Positions 1 through 8,460 of a stretch of DNA of 26,903 nt are shown in pieces. Each line of letters opens with the position of its first letter. Within the stretch, counting starts at the first letter, position 1. Position numbers and translations under genes: made by a program. Where the stretch lies: positions 409 through 27,311 of the forward strand of contig DEIW01000060.1 in the NCBI GenBank assembly GCA_002352705.1, written 5' to 3'. Under the pieces are notes generated by a model. The model saw only the letters and a program-made list of their open reading frames with translations, was not told the origin of the DNA and did not search any database. This stretch comes from Bacteroidales bacterium UBA2764 (GTDB lineage: Bacteria > Bacteroidota > Bacteroidia > Bacteroidales > Paludibacteraceae).

Positions 1-505
1 CGAATATATCTTAGATACGGTAGTCCTCTCTTCCGGCGAGCGTCAGATTAACAGTCTGGTGCTGGAAATCCGCCGTTCCTCCCTGTTCGAGCAGAAAATA
101 GCGCAATACGAGCCCTATATATCCCCGACCGGTAAGAAATACGAAGCTACAGGCGATTACCGCGATACGCTCAGCAACGCTGCCGGTTGTGACTCGGTGG
201 TAGTGACTCATTTCACTTTCTATCCGACAACTTACAACAAAACCACCGAGCAGGCATGCGACAGTTTTGTCCTCAACGGCAAAAAATATACCAAGTCCGG
301 CGAATATATCTTAGATACGGTAGTCCTCTCTTCCGGCGAGCGTCAGATTAACAGTCTGGTGCTGGAGATCCGCCGTTCCTCCCTGTTCGAGCAGAAAATA
401 GCGCAATACGAGCCCTATATGTCTCCGACCGGTAAGAAATACGAAGCTACAGGCGATTACCGCGATACGCTCAGCAACGCTGCCGGTTGTGACTCGGTGA
501 TACTG
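1..505 (+). repeat. Near-identical 300-bp tandem coding repeat
   Basis: Bases 1-199 and 301-499 differ at only three positions that I can find (67, 121 and 124 against 367, 421 and 424). After about 200 bases the copies diverge. The unit is exactly 300 bp (100 codons), so gain or loss of a unit keeps the frame. Since the window begins inside a copy, more units may lie upstream. A third, strongly diverged unit covers about 601-830. Confidence 0.93.
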
Positions 506-1330
506 ACCCGCTTCACGTTCTATCCGACGGTTTATAACAAGACAGCCGAAACCGCCTGTGACAGCTATACCTGGCAGGGCAAGTCCTATACCGTCTCCGG
601 TTTGTATACTGATACTACGAAAGCTCAGGACGGCACCAGAACGATTAATACACTCGATTTGACCGTCAACTATTCGTCATCCGCCAATATTACCGTTTCT
701 CAGCGGGGAGCCTATACTTCAGCACAGGGAAAAACCTATGAGACATCGGGAGACTACAAAGAGGTGATTACCAATGCCGCCGGTTGTGACTCGACAATCA
801 TGCTGCATATCACTATCCTTGGCGACCAGATGTTCTACGATACGGTATATTTCTGCCGCGGATTCAATACCACGCATGAGGAGCAGATTGACGAGGAGCA
901 TGTGCGCCGCTATCTGCCGTACGTCTTCGAGTCCCCCGCGGTGATATGGGACGAAGTGATGGCGCATGCTGTCAAGGCGAAGGAGTCCACTCAGACGCAG
1001 ATTGACCTGAAGGGTGCGGAGGCGGAGTTGCGCGCATACTACAGCGGCGAGAAGACACCTATCGAAACGATTGTCTGGACCCTGAGAAAGAGCAACGAGA
1101 GTGCTTATTCTCCTCTTCCCGTAGAGACCTCCCCGCAATGGGTGAGTGCCGGAAAACTGGCTGCCCAGATACATTTCCGTTGCGGCGAGATATTCAACAA
1201 CGAATATCCTACTGCCGTTGAGAATACGGAAGCGGAAGCAGAGACACCGGTCAAACGGATAGAGAACGGGAAAATAATAATCATCCGCGGTAATGCGGTA
1301 TATACGCCTTTCGGACAACGAATCAAATAA
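2..1330 (+). CDS. Secreted repeat protein, 5' end outside window
   Basis: The reading frame is open from the first bases, so the start lies upstream; the ATG at 59 is internal to a repeat and is not the start. The visible 442 codons consist of about 50-residue modules with the pattern Y..(S/N)GK.Y..SG.Y.DT......GCDS, the style of extracellular repeat found in large Bacteroidota surface proteins. GCDS recurs at about nucleotides 187, 487 and 787, a 100-residue super-period. A non-repeat region (about 840-1230) follows, then a tail with the pattern ENGKIIIIRG..VYTPFGQRIK. The next gene ends in a similar tail. Only 14 bases separate this gene from the next, so co-transcription is likely. The function is unknown; an extracellular adhesive or structural role is inferred from the repeats. 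No signal peptide can be seen because the N-terminus is missing. Confidence 0.85.
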   Translation, partial: EYILDTVVLSSGERQINSLVLEIRRSSLFEQKIAQYEPYISPTGKKYEATGDYRDTLSNAAGCDSVVVTHFTFYPTTYNKTTEQACDSFVLNGKKYTKSGEYILDTVVLSSGERQINSLVLEIRRSSLFEQKIAQYEPYMSPTGKKYEATGDYRDTLSNAAGCDSVILTRFTFYPTVYNKTAETACDSYTWQGKSYTVSGLYTDTTKAQDGTRTINTLDLTVNYSSSANITVSQRGAYTSAQGKTYETSGDYKEVITNAAGCDSTIMLHITILGDQMFYDTVYFCRGFNTTHEEQIDEEHVRRYLPYVFESPAVIWDEVMAHAVKAKESTQTQIDLKGAEAELRAYYSGEKTPIETIVWTLRKSNESAYSPLPVETSPQWVSAGKLAAQIHFRCGEIFNNEYPTAVENTEAEAETPVKRIENGKIIIIRGNAVYTPFGQRIK

Positions 1331-1344
1331 TCTACTTGCAAATT

Positions 1345-2643
1345 ATGAGAAAACAATTGTTCGTATTAGCCTTGATGGCATCCTTGACAGCGAGTGCGGA
1401 GACATATGTCGAGCAGGCTCGTCCCTGGAGCAATTTCTGCGACTCGGCGATGAAAATCCTTGAACTGCCGTATTACTATTGTTCCTGCAAGGAGTTCTCC
1501 AATGCCTTCACTTTCCCTCTGGAAACGGAGATTACCGACACGGTATGGTACACTGCTTCGCTCAATGATTTGAAACGGGGTGTATCGGCTTACTGGTTCT
1601 CCAATACCTCTGTGACGATGGAGATTTACGCTTTCTGCTCCAGTATCGGGCCTACTTTCTCTTTTACGGTGGGACCGAACCAGATGAAAGATATGGACAG
1701 CCAGAAGATCAATGCGAAATTAGCCGAACTCAATGAGCAGCAGAAAGCTATGGCGGAGACGCTGACCCCACATATGCGTGTCTATCCGCATAACGGCGGT
1801 ACCGGCAAGGTGTATTGCTATCCTTATGACCAGGGCCCCGAATCAACCTGCGAAGACCCGCTGCCGCTGCGTCCCGGAATGACGTATATCTGTGAGAAAG
1901 AGGAGAATGTTTACCGCATGGAATGGTCCTCCATCGCTTCAACAGGAAAAGCATTTGTGCTTTGGAAGCAGGTTAAGAACCGTCCTTGTGAGGTTTGGCT
2001 GACGTTGGACAGCTGTACGGGAGAAGAGGTAGGACGTGCCGCGTTATCCGACTCGCTGCATGTCTATCAACCGGACTCGGCTATGCTCGTTTCCGCGCGC
2101 AATGCCAAACGCTCTTTATGGCTGCATGTGAAACATGACAAGGGATACGTGGGACGTGTGTATTGCTATAACAACCCCAAATATACGGAGGAGGTAAAGG
2201 CTCCGCTTGATAGCAAGACCTGTGCCGGGAAGACGCTCAGCGCCAATTTCCGTACCTACAGCACAGATACGGCGTTTGTAGATACCCTCTGGGTGACACG
2301 CGATACGCTCACGACGCAGGAGATAGCCTTCGCTTTTACCCAGCCGAAAATGGAGTATGACACGCTCTATCTCTCGCAAGTCGATCTGGCGCGCGGATAC
2401 CGCTATCCCTCTTCCAGTGTGGTATTCTATGCCTGCACGGATTCGGTAGTGTGGATTAAGAAGCAGGGCGCTTGTGACCGTGTTATACAAGTCACGGTAC
2501 TGCCGAAGATAGGGGAAGAAGTGGAATATGTCGGTTCTGCAGACAAGCGCAGCTGCAAATATATCCAAAACGGAAAACTGTTCATCCTCGTGGATGACCG
2601 TAAATACAATGTCTTAGGACAACAAATCAAAACAAACAAATAA
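1345..2643 (+). CDS. Exported 432-aa protein, relative of the large repeat protein downstream
   Basis: I chose the ATG at 1345 because it gives a clean signal peptide (MRKQLFVLALMASLTASA, cleavage before ETYV); an in-frame TTG at 1336 only adds three residues. The mature protein has two segments that resemble the 120-residue repeats of the 1917-aa neighbour: residues about 50-115 (AFTFPL...DTVWYTASLNDLKRG) and about 170-260 (EDPLPLRPG...YRMEW). Many cysteines are present, consistent with an envelope or surface location. The last 30 residues (YIQNGKLFILVDDRKYNVLG followed by QQIK) match the tail pattern of the gene before. I do not recognise a named family. An extracellular or outer-membrane location and a role shared with its neighbours are inferred from the signal peptide and module sharing. 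Confidence 0.85.
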   Translation: MRKQLFVLALMASLTASAETYVEQARPWSNFCDSAMKILELPYYYCSCKEFSNAFTFPLETEITDTVWYTASLNDLKRGVSAYWFSNTSVTMEIYAFCSSIGPTFSFTVGPNQMKDMDSQKINAKLAELNEQQKAMAETLTPHMRVYPHNGGTGKVYCYPYDQGPESTCEDPLPLRPGMTYICEKEENVYRMEWSSIASTGKAFVLWKQVKNRPCEVWLTLDSCTGEEVGRAALSDSLHVYQPDSAMLVSARNAKRSLWLHVKHDKGYVGRVYCYNNPKYTEEVKAPLDSKTCAGKTLSANFRTYSTDTAFVDTLWVTRDTLTTQEIAFAFTQPKMEYDTLYLSQVDLARGYRYPSSSVVFYACTDSVVWIKKQGACDRVIQVTVLPKIGEEVEYVGSADKRSCKYIQNGKLFILVDDRKYNVLGQQIKTNK

Positions 2644-2689
2644 ATTATTAAAATTAAATCTTATTATTAACTAAATCAATTAAAGTTAC

Positions 2690-5600
2690 ATGAAGAAGTT
2701 TTTCTTACTTACCATGGCGTCTTTAATGACCGTCTTTGCAATGGCGGTAGGACGTGGCGATGGTAGTACCAAAGCCAATGCAATTGACTTTGATTGGGAA
2801 AAGGGAGTACAGCATCCGGGAGGTAACGCAAGCCTTTGGTATCGCGTTAATCTGGATACTGCCGATTATTCACTATACAGTGTGGATAATCCATCCCTTA
2901 CCCTGTATTTAACGAACCCGAGTCGGAATGCTTCAGTAGATGTCAGTATGGAGGCTACTTTGATGGGCGAAACAGAGTCCAGAAAGTACACCATTGCTGC
3001 TCACCAGTTCAAAACCTTTACGGCAAATGCTACAGCACTGGTCCGTATGAAGCAGAAAGAGCTCTACTTGGAGTTGAAGGCAACCGGTAAGATTAATCTG
3101 AGCGCCAAAGTGTTCGAAACGTCTGATTTGGACGAGACCTGTAAGGATGCCAAGGAACTCAAATGGAACACCAAGACCACCCAGACCAAGGGTTTTGTAA
3201 CCTGGTGGAAAGTAGATCTGACTCCGGCTAAAGAAGCGACCAAGAAAGACGTTCAGGTTACCATCACCAACGAGGGTACTCAGAAGGTCAATCTGGTAGC
3301 AGGTGTGTCGACAGACTGTCCGTCTTCCGGTCTTACCAAAGAGACCAAAGTGCTGAATCCGGGCAAGTCGGTTGTCAAGACTGTCCCGCAGTCTATGATC
3401 AAATCCCTTCAATCGGATGAGGTGTATGTCTCCATTGAGAATCTGGAGGCTCCGGTGAGCATGAAGATCGAGCTGGTGGACCAACCTGTAGTTCCTGTTA
3501 TCAACGACGGCGACGCTTTCACGGACTTGGATGTAGAAGCCAAGATCGAGTCTCTGCCGGTAGGTACGACGCTCTACCGTCTCAAGGTATCGGAGATGAA
3601 CTCGCGCGGCAAATACGAGCCGGAGTTCACCTATCGTAATGTAGGTTCCGGCAATGCGAAAGTAACGGTGAAGACGGCATTCTCGCCGCTCCCTGTTTAC
3701 AGCACCAATGACAACACCTACACGCTCTCTCCGAATGAGGAAGAGGTTGTGGTTTACAAGAAGAACATGCTCGATGGTCTGGAGGGCGTAGAGTATGTCT
3801 ACCTCCAGATTACGGTAGAAGGCACTGTGAACTTATACGGTCGTTTCAAACACGTACGCGAAGGTAAGGCTTGTAAGACCAATATTGACTTCAACTGGGA
3901 GACAGGTCATTCCCAAGAGGCCCGTACTACCCAATGGTATGCTGTAAGTATAGCCGAAGCGCGCGAAAACGTAAAGGATATAATGGTATATGTCCAGAAT
4001 TTCGGAGACGAAAGTGCCAAAGTCAAGGCTTCGGTAGCGTTCTCCTGCCCGTACGTTGATTTGCAAGAAGTAACGCGTACTATTGCAGCCAATGGTGCAC
4101 CGGTATCGCGTCGGTTGAAATACTCCAGTTTTGCTATGATGGATGATACTGTCTATATCGGGCTGGAAACGAACCAGAATATCAAATTCTGGGCAACCAC
4201 CGTTGACGCCGAGAAGAAAGCAGAAGCGGATACCCTATGTCTGCACGCAGTTGACTTCAACTGGGAGGAAGGCGTAAGACAAGCGGCAAACGACACGGTA
4301 TGGTATCGCATAGATGTGATTGAGGCTCATAAAATAATGGATTCCCTCAAGCTCAAATATCCGACTATAACGGTTCAAAACAACGGATCCGGCGCAGCGC
4401 ATATCGTTGCTGAGTTGTCCGCTGAATGTCCTGATTCAATAGCGAACGAAAGCCGTAAATTGACGATAGAGGCAAATGGTGCTTATACCAAGCAGATATC
4501 AAGCAACTTACTTGCTAATATTACATATGATGAGGTTTATGTACGCGTGATTACCGATCAGGATATCCATGTCCAGGTAACCATGACGGAGAAGCCGGCA
4601 GGTAGCGATTGCTCCTCCGCTATTCCGTTCAACTGGGTTTCCGGTAATGTGCAGGATGCCAATGCCAACTTGTGGTATCAGGTAGATCTGAGAGACGTGA
4701 TGAAGCGCGGTAATGACCTTAAACTCAATCTGAAGAATAATTCCAAAGAGGAGTGCACCGGTGTTATCCAACTGGCATATGGTTGTCCGGTAGAGGTGGC
4801 TCCGTCTGTTAAGAATTTCAAACTGAAAGTTTCTGATGAGCCCAAGACCATCACCGTACAGAACAGTGCGTTTGAGACCTTGGATGACAGCGTAGTCTAT
4901 GTAAATGTGCAGGCAACGAAAGCTATTCATTTCTGGGCTGACACGCTGCCGGTACAGGCGTTCGACACCATCACCGGCGAAGGTATTACTCTGATTCCGC
5001 TGAAATGGGATACCGTTTATACGCAGAAGAAGGATACCGAATGGTATATTATCCCGAAATCGGAGATCGACCTGGTTCGTAATCTGGATGAGCAGAAGAA
5101 ACCGGTAGCTCACTTGTGGAATGACGGTACGGATGCCGGTGTCTATCAGGTAGAGGCTGCTTTTGCCTTCCCGATCGTGAAGAAGATGATGACCAAGAGC
5201 CAGAAACTGGCTGCGGGCAAGCACTTCTCGGATACTATTCCGGCAAGCACGTTCAACCAGATTCTCAACAGGAAAAATACGACCGACTCGATTATCATCC
5301 GCGTGACCCGCAAGTCCGGCACCGGTGACTTCCGTTTCCGTGCCGAGCTGGTAAAAGCATTCACCGGTAACTCGAGATACGATGCGCTGCCGCTTGAGAT
5401 GAACAAGACATACACGCAGGGCGCTAATACCGAGATGTGGTATCAACTCAAGCCTGCTGACTGGAAAAAGAACAAAGATCTCTTTGACAAGAGCCTGCAT
5501 GTGGTTGGCAAGAATGCCGGTGCAGGTCAGACTACCGTATCTGTAGCAGCTTACGAAGGACTTCTCTCTGAGAAAGACTGGATTGAGTACTACAGAGGCA

Positions 5601-8443
5601 AAGAAGGCAAACGTACACTCAAGAAAGGTTTTGTCAAATCGCGTAATATCCCTGCTCAGGCGGTATATGCATTGGGTAATGCCGAGTTCTACGTAAGAGT
5701 ACGTACAACCGACTCTATTGTATTCTCTTCTTCCTTCCAGAACTACGAGCCGCTGACGGAGGTTGATCCGAACCAACAGAAGGCAAAGATGTTAGTGCCG
5801 AATGTGGATTATACCCTGCCGGCAGACACCACCATGTGGTTCCTCGTATGCGCTCCGTACATGCAGAATAACTTCCGCTATATGGATGCCGCTAACGTAG
5901 AGTATGAGTTGGAAGGCAACGAGCCTGATACGATTGAGATTACAGCTACGTTCCAGGATACATTAACTTATAAGGTACCTGTGCGTACGCGTGTGATAAA
6001 CAAGAGCGGTAAAGAGCGCAAAGGCTCTAAGACGCTGAAAGAGCTCTTCAATGAAGCCATGAAGAGAAAAGGACGCGAATTCGATATCTCCGGATTCGAG
6101 GCTGATACTATCAATGATTATATCAAGAAGTTTATCTCCAGCGATTCCGTAACGGGTTACGTACGCGTACGTTCCAGCAAACCTATCAAACTGCGTCTCA
6201 ATACGCTGCAGGTAACGGGTGACTCCTGTCTGAACCCGATGGAGTTCGACTGGGAGCACGGTAACGTGAGCGAGGCGAAACGTACGAACCTGATTCATGT
6301 CAAACTGGATACACTGAATCGTATTCCGGCAGGCAAAGACCTTCTGCTGCATATGGAGAACTGGTCAACCGGCGCTACCAATATGAAAGCGATTATCTCT
6401 CCGGAAGGATGCGACGAGGACAGCCTTGGTTCCGTAAGCCGTGTGATTACCACGGATACTACGAAACGTGTATCGCGTGCTCTTATCACTACGATGAACC
6501 TGGGCGGATTGATGATCAAATATAATTCCGATTCCGCTACCCATATCTGGGCAGAGATCGTTCCGGCTATCGTTGATACGATCGACACAACGTTCGATGT
6601 GTCTGTTTGTGCCGGTACTGAATATCTGATCGATACGATCAAATATGTGATCAATAAAGATACGGCGATAACGGTACAGAGTGATTCTATTGATAAAGCA
6701 AACGCGAAGTATTATATCGTTAGGGCACTCTATAATTTCAAGACCTTCCGCGATGTGAAACTGGTAGCGATTGATTCGCTGGGCGCTAATATCCCGACCG
6801 TAACGAAGGGTGCTGTCTTAGATTGTACGCTTGCTACGGATTCTCTCCGCAAAAACTTCGCTGCCCAAGGCGATACCGTCAAGGTAGTAGGTGCAGGCGA
6901 CAGTATCAGATGGGAATATACACTTGACGGAACGAACTTCCAGCCTATTCCTACTACGGCGTTGACTACCGCCGCTATCGGATTGCGTTATGTCATTACG
7001 ACGCAGTGTGATGATCAGGACACCAGTGCTGTATGGCAGAATATCCCGTATGACTCAGTGCAAAATATTGTTAGTTGTGGACCTGCGTATGTGATTCTAA
7101 AAGACTCGACCTACAAAGAATCCACCGTAGATTCCGTCGTTGTTGAGGATTGGGACCTCGGTTGGAAAGCCGGTATTGTGCTGAACGTGACAATCAATAA
7201 ACCGCTTCCGAATGATACCACCCATGCGGGAACAGTGGTAGACAGTTACACATGGTCCGTCAATGACTCTACTTATAAGAAGACGCCGACCTCTCCGGAG
7301 GGTATGTTAGGCTATGACGTATACGTTAAACCGGGTATGAACGGCGAGTGCGATACAACTTATGTATTGGAGTTGACCATTGATTCTTCGGTTGAGTGTC
7401 AGGATGTAAATACAACAGTAAGCGTGGCAGTCTGTGACAAATATGACTGGACTGATGCAGACACAACCATCACCACTCCGGGAACGTACACCCACGTCTT
7501 TACAGGCGTAGTGGCCGGAGGTTGTGACTCCATCGTTACGTTGGAAGTGAAAATCAGAACCGCAAGGTACGATACGCTGCCGGCAGAGAATGCTTGTAAG
7601 TCTTATACATGGAATATAAACGAAAAGACATACACGTACACGACTTCCGGTGACTACAATGATACTATCCCGACAAAAGACGGACAATGTGATAGTGTTA
7701 TTACTACGCTGCCTCTGACAGTCAATACCACAGTATATGATACGGTGAAGGTAGGTGAGCCAAAATGTCATAGCTATCATTGGGAACTCAATGACCAGTA
7801 TTATTATGAAACGGGTCTGTATGATTATACCATTGCAGGCGGAGCAACCGAGTGTGACTCTATTATTACGCTGGATGTGACGATTAACAACGCAACTAAG
7901 TTCAACCTGGAGGCTGTATCATATTACGGTAACCGACTTCTGGTTATTAATCGTCGTGATATTATTGATTCTACCGGCTGGCAGCTTGACTCAATCTATG
8001 ATCCTAATGGAGAAGTAGAGGTGCTGTGGTATGAGGTATCGGATCTTAATAATCCGGTAGGCGAGGGATACTATCTCTTAAACGAGGAGAGCGGTGATCC
8101 GCTTGTAGGTACCTATTTCGCGGTTGTGAAAGTTCCGTCTTCTTTAAAGAACTGCGGCTATGAGGGTTACACCAAGCGACTGGTATGCGAGGCTTCGGCA
8201 ACAGCAGCTCCGGCTCTGATTCCGAACATGGTTCGCGGAGGCGAAAATATCCGCGTGGTGAACCTCGATCCGGAGAAGGAGACTACAATCCGTATCTATA
8301 CAACCGAAGGTCTGGTACGTGACACCTACACCGTCAGCGGTGAAGACTCATTCGTCATCAAGGCTGCGGCAGAGCACGGATTCTATCTCGTTGAGTTACG
8401 CAATGAGGATCTCCAGACAACCTTACGTTATATTGTTAAATAA
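2690..8443 (+). CDS. Giant secreted repeat protein with T9SS type A C-terminal sorting domain
   Basis: This 1917-residue protein starts with a signal peptide (MKKFFLLTMASLMTVFAMA). Ten repeats of about 120-150 residues follow, opening with variants of (A/N)(I/V)(D/P)FNWE.G....A....WY.(V/I)(D/S) at residues about 31, 157, 277, 400, 521, 644, 768, 899, 1034 and 1183. A region with beta-sandwich-like composition comes next, then three GCDS-type modules of about 52 residues (about 1580-1734) like those in the first gene. The last 75 residues (TTIRIYTTEGLVRDTY...GFYLVELRNEDLQ) fit the T9SS type A sorting domain, which directs export across the outer membrane and attachment to the cell surface. The leader at 2644-2689 is AT-rich with no Shine-Dalgarno site. 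A surface adhesin or surface-layer-like role is inferred; no enzyme motif is visible. Confidence 0.9.
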   Translation: MKKFFLLTMASLMTVFAMAVGRGDGSTKANAIDFDWEKGVQHPGGNASLWYRVNLDTADYSLYSVDNPSLTLYLTNPSRNASVDVSMEATLMGETESRKYTIAAHQFKTFTANATALVRMKQKELYLELKATGKINLSAKVFETSDLDETCKDAKELKWNTKTTQTKGFVTWWKVDLTPAKEATKKDVQVTITNEGTQKVNLVAGVSTDCPSSGLTKETKVLNPGKSVVKTVPQSMIKSLQSDEVYVSIENLEAPVSMKIELVDQPVVPVINDGDAFTDLDVEAKIESLPVGTTLYRLKVSEMNSRGKYEPEFTYRNVGSGNAKVTVKTAFSPLPVYSTNDNTYTLSPNEEEVVVYKKNMLDGLEGVEYVYLQITVEGTVNLYGRFKHVREGKACKTNIDFNWETGHSQEARTTQWYAVSIAEARENVKDIMVYVQNFGDESAKVKASVAFSCPYVDLQEVTRTIAANGAPVSRRLKYSSFAMMDDTVYIGLETNQNIKFWATTVDAEKKAEADTLCLHAVDFNWEEGVRQAANDTVWYRIDVIEAHKIMDSLKLKYPTITVQNNGSGAAHIVAELSAECPDSIANESRKLTIEANGAYTKQISSNLLANITYDEVYVRVITDQDIHVQVTMTEKPAGSDCSSAIPFNWVSGNVQDANANLWYQVDLRDVMKRGNDLKLNLKNNSKEECTGVIQLAYGCPVEVAPSVKNFKLKVSDEPKTITVQNSAFETLDDSVVYVNVQATKAIHFWADTLPVQAFDTITGEGITLIPLKWDTVYTQKKDTEWYIIPKSEIDLVRNLDEQKKPVAHLWNDGTDAGVYQVEAAFAFPIVKKMMTKSQKLAAGKHFSDTIPASTFNQILNRKNTTDSIIIRVTRKSGTGDFRFRAELVKAFTGNSRYDALPLEMNKTYTQGANTEMWYQLKPADWKKNKDLFDKSLHVVGKNAGAGQTTVSVAAYEGLLSEKDWIEYYRGKEGKRTLKKGFVKSRNIPAQAVYALGNAEFYVRVRTTDSIVFSSSFQNYEPLTEVDPNQQKAKMLVPNVDYTLPADTTMWFLVCAPYMQNNFRYMDAANVEYELEGNEPDTIEITATFQDTLTYKVPVRTRVINKSGKERKGSKTLKELFNEAMKRKGREFDISGFEADTINDYIKKFISSDSVTGYVRVRSSKPIKLRLNTLQVTGDSCLNPMEFDWEHGNVSEAKRTNLIHVKLDTLNRIPAGKDLLLHMENWSTGATNMKAIISPEGCDEDSLGSVSRVITTDTTKRVSRALITTMNLGGLMIKYNSDSATHIWAEIVPAIVDTIDTTFDVSVCAGTEYLIDTIKYVINKDTAITVQSDSIDKANAKYYIVRALYNFKTFRDVKLVAIDSLGANIPTVTKGAVLDCTLATDSLRKNFAAQGDTVKVVGAGDSIRWEYTLDGTNFQPIPTTALTTAAIGLRYVITTQCDDQDTSAVWQNIPYDSVQNIVSCGPAYVILKDSTYKESTVDSVVVEDWDLGWKAGIVLNVTINKPLPNDTTHAGTVVDSYTWSVNDSTYKKTPTSPEGMLGYDVYVKPGMNGECDTTYVLELTIDSSVECQDVNTTVSVAVCDKYDWTDADTTITTPGTYTHVFTGVVAGGCDSIVTLEVKIRTARYDTLPAENACKSYTWNINEKTYTYTTSGDYNDTIPTKDGQCDSVITTLPLTVNTTVYDTVKVGEPKCHSYHWELNDQYYYETGLYDYTIAGGATECDSIITLDVTINNATKFNLEAVSYYGNRLLVINRRDIIDSTGWQLDSIYDPNGEVEVLWYEVSDLNNPVGEGYYLLNEESGDPLVGTYFAVVKVPSSLKNCGYEGYTKRLVCEASATAAPALIPNMVRGGENIRVVNLDPEKETTIRIYTTEGLVRDTYTVSGEDSFVIKAAAEHGFYLVELRNEDLQTTLRYIVK
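2779..6570 (+). repeat. Ten protein-level repeats of about 120-150 residues
   Basis: The motif FNWE or a variant, followed about 15 residues later by WY, recurs with spacings of roughly 126, 120, 123, 121, 123, 124, 131, 135 and 149 residues. The copies are diverged at DNA level, unlike the tandem repeat at the window start, so they are old duplications. Copies 4, 5, 6 and 10 keep the FNWE/FDWE core best. Copies 3, 8 and 9 have lost the tryptophan of the first motif. Confidence 0.8.
7423..7893 (+). repeat. Three GCDS-type modules near the C-terminus of the giant protein
   Basis: Three modules of about 52 residues share C..Y.W....Y..(S/T)G.Y.......(G/Q/E)CDSI.TL.(V/L). They match the module type that builds the first, partial protein of the window, which indicates module exchange within this gene cluster. 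Confidence 0.8.
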
Positions 8444-8447
8444 GAAT

Positions 8448-8453
8448 AGGAGG
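8448..8453 (+). promoter_or_regulatory. Strong Shine-Dalgarno site AGGAGG
   Basis: A perfect AGGAGG ends seven bases before the ATG at 8461, in the 17-base gap after the giant repeat gene. Most genes in this window lack such a site, as is usual in Bacteroidota, so it fixes this start firmly and suggests strong translation. Confidence 0.7.
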
Positions 8454-8460
8454 TAGCATT

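Noticed and set aside
1..600. Regularly spaced repeats as a possible CRISPR array
   Set aside because: The unit is 300 bp, coding and in frame, with no short palindromic repeats or unique spacers and no cas genes.
1336..1344. TTG start for the 432-aa protein
   Set aside because: The ATG at 1345 starts a standard signal peptide, and the TTG adds only three residues.
4508..5776. 422-codon open frame on the minus strand inside the giant repeat gene
   Set aside because: It is antisense to a well-supported CDS with clear protein repeats, and its translation shows no signal peptide, domain or family motif.
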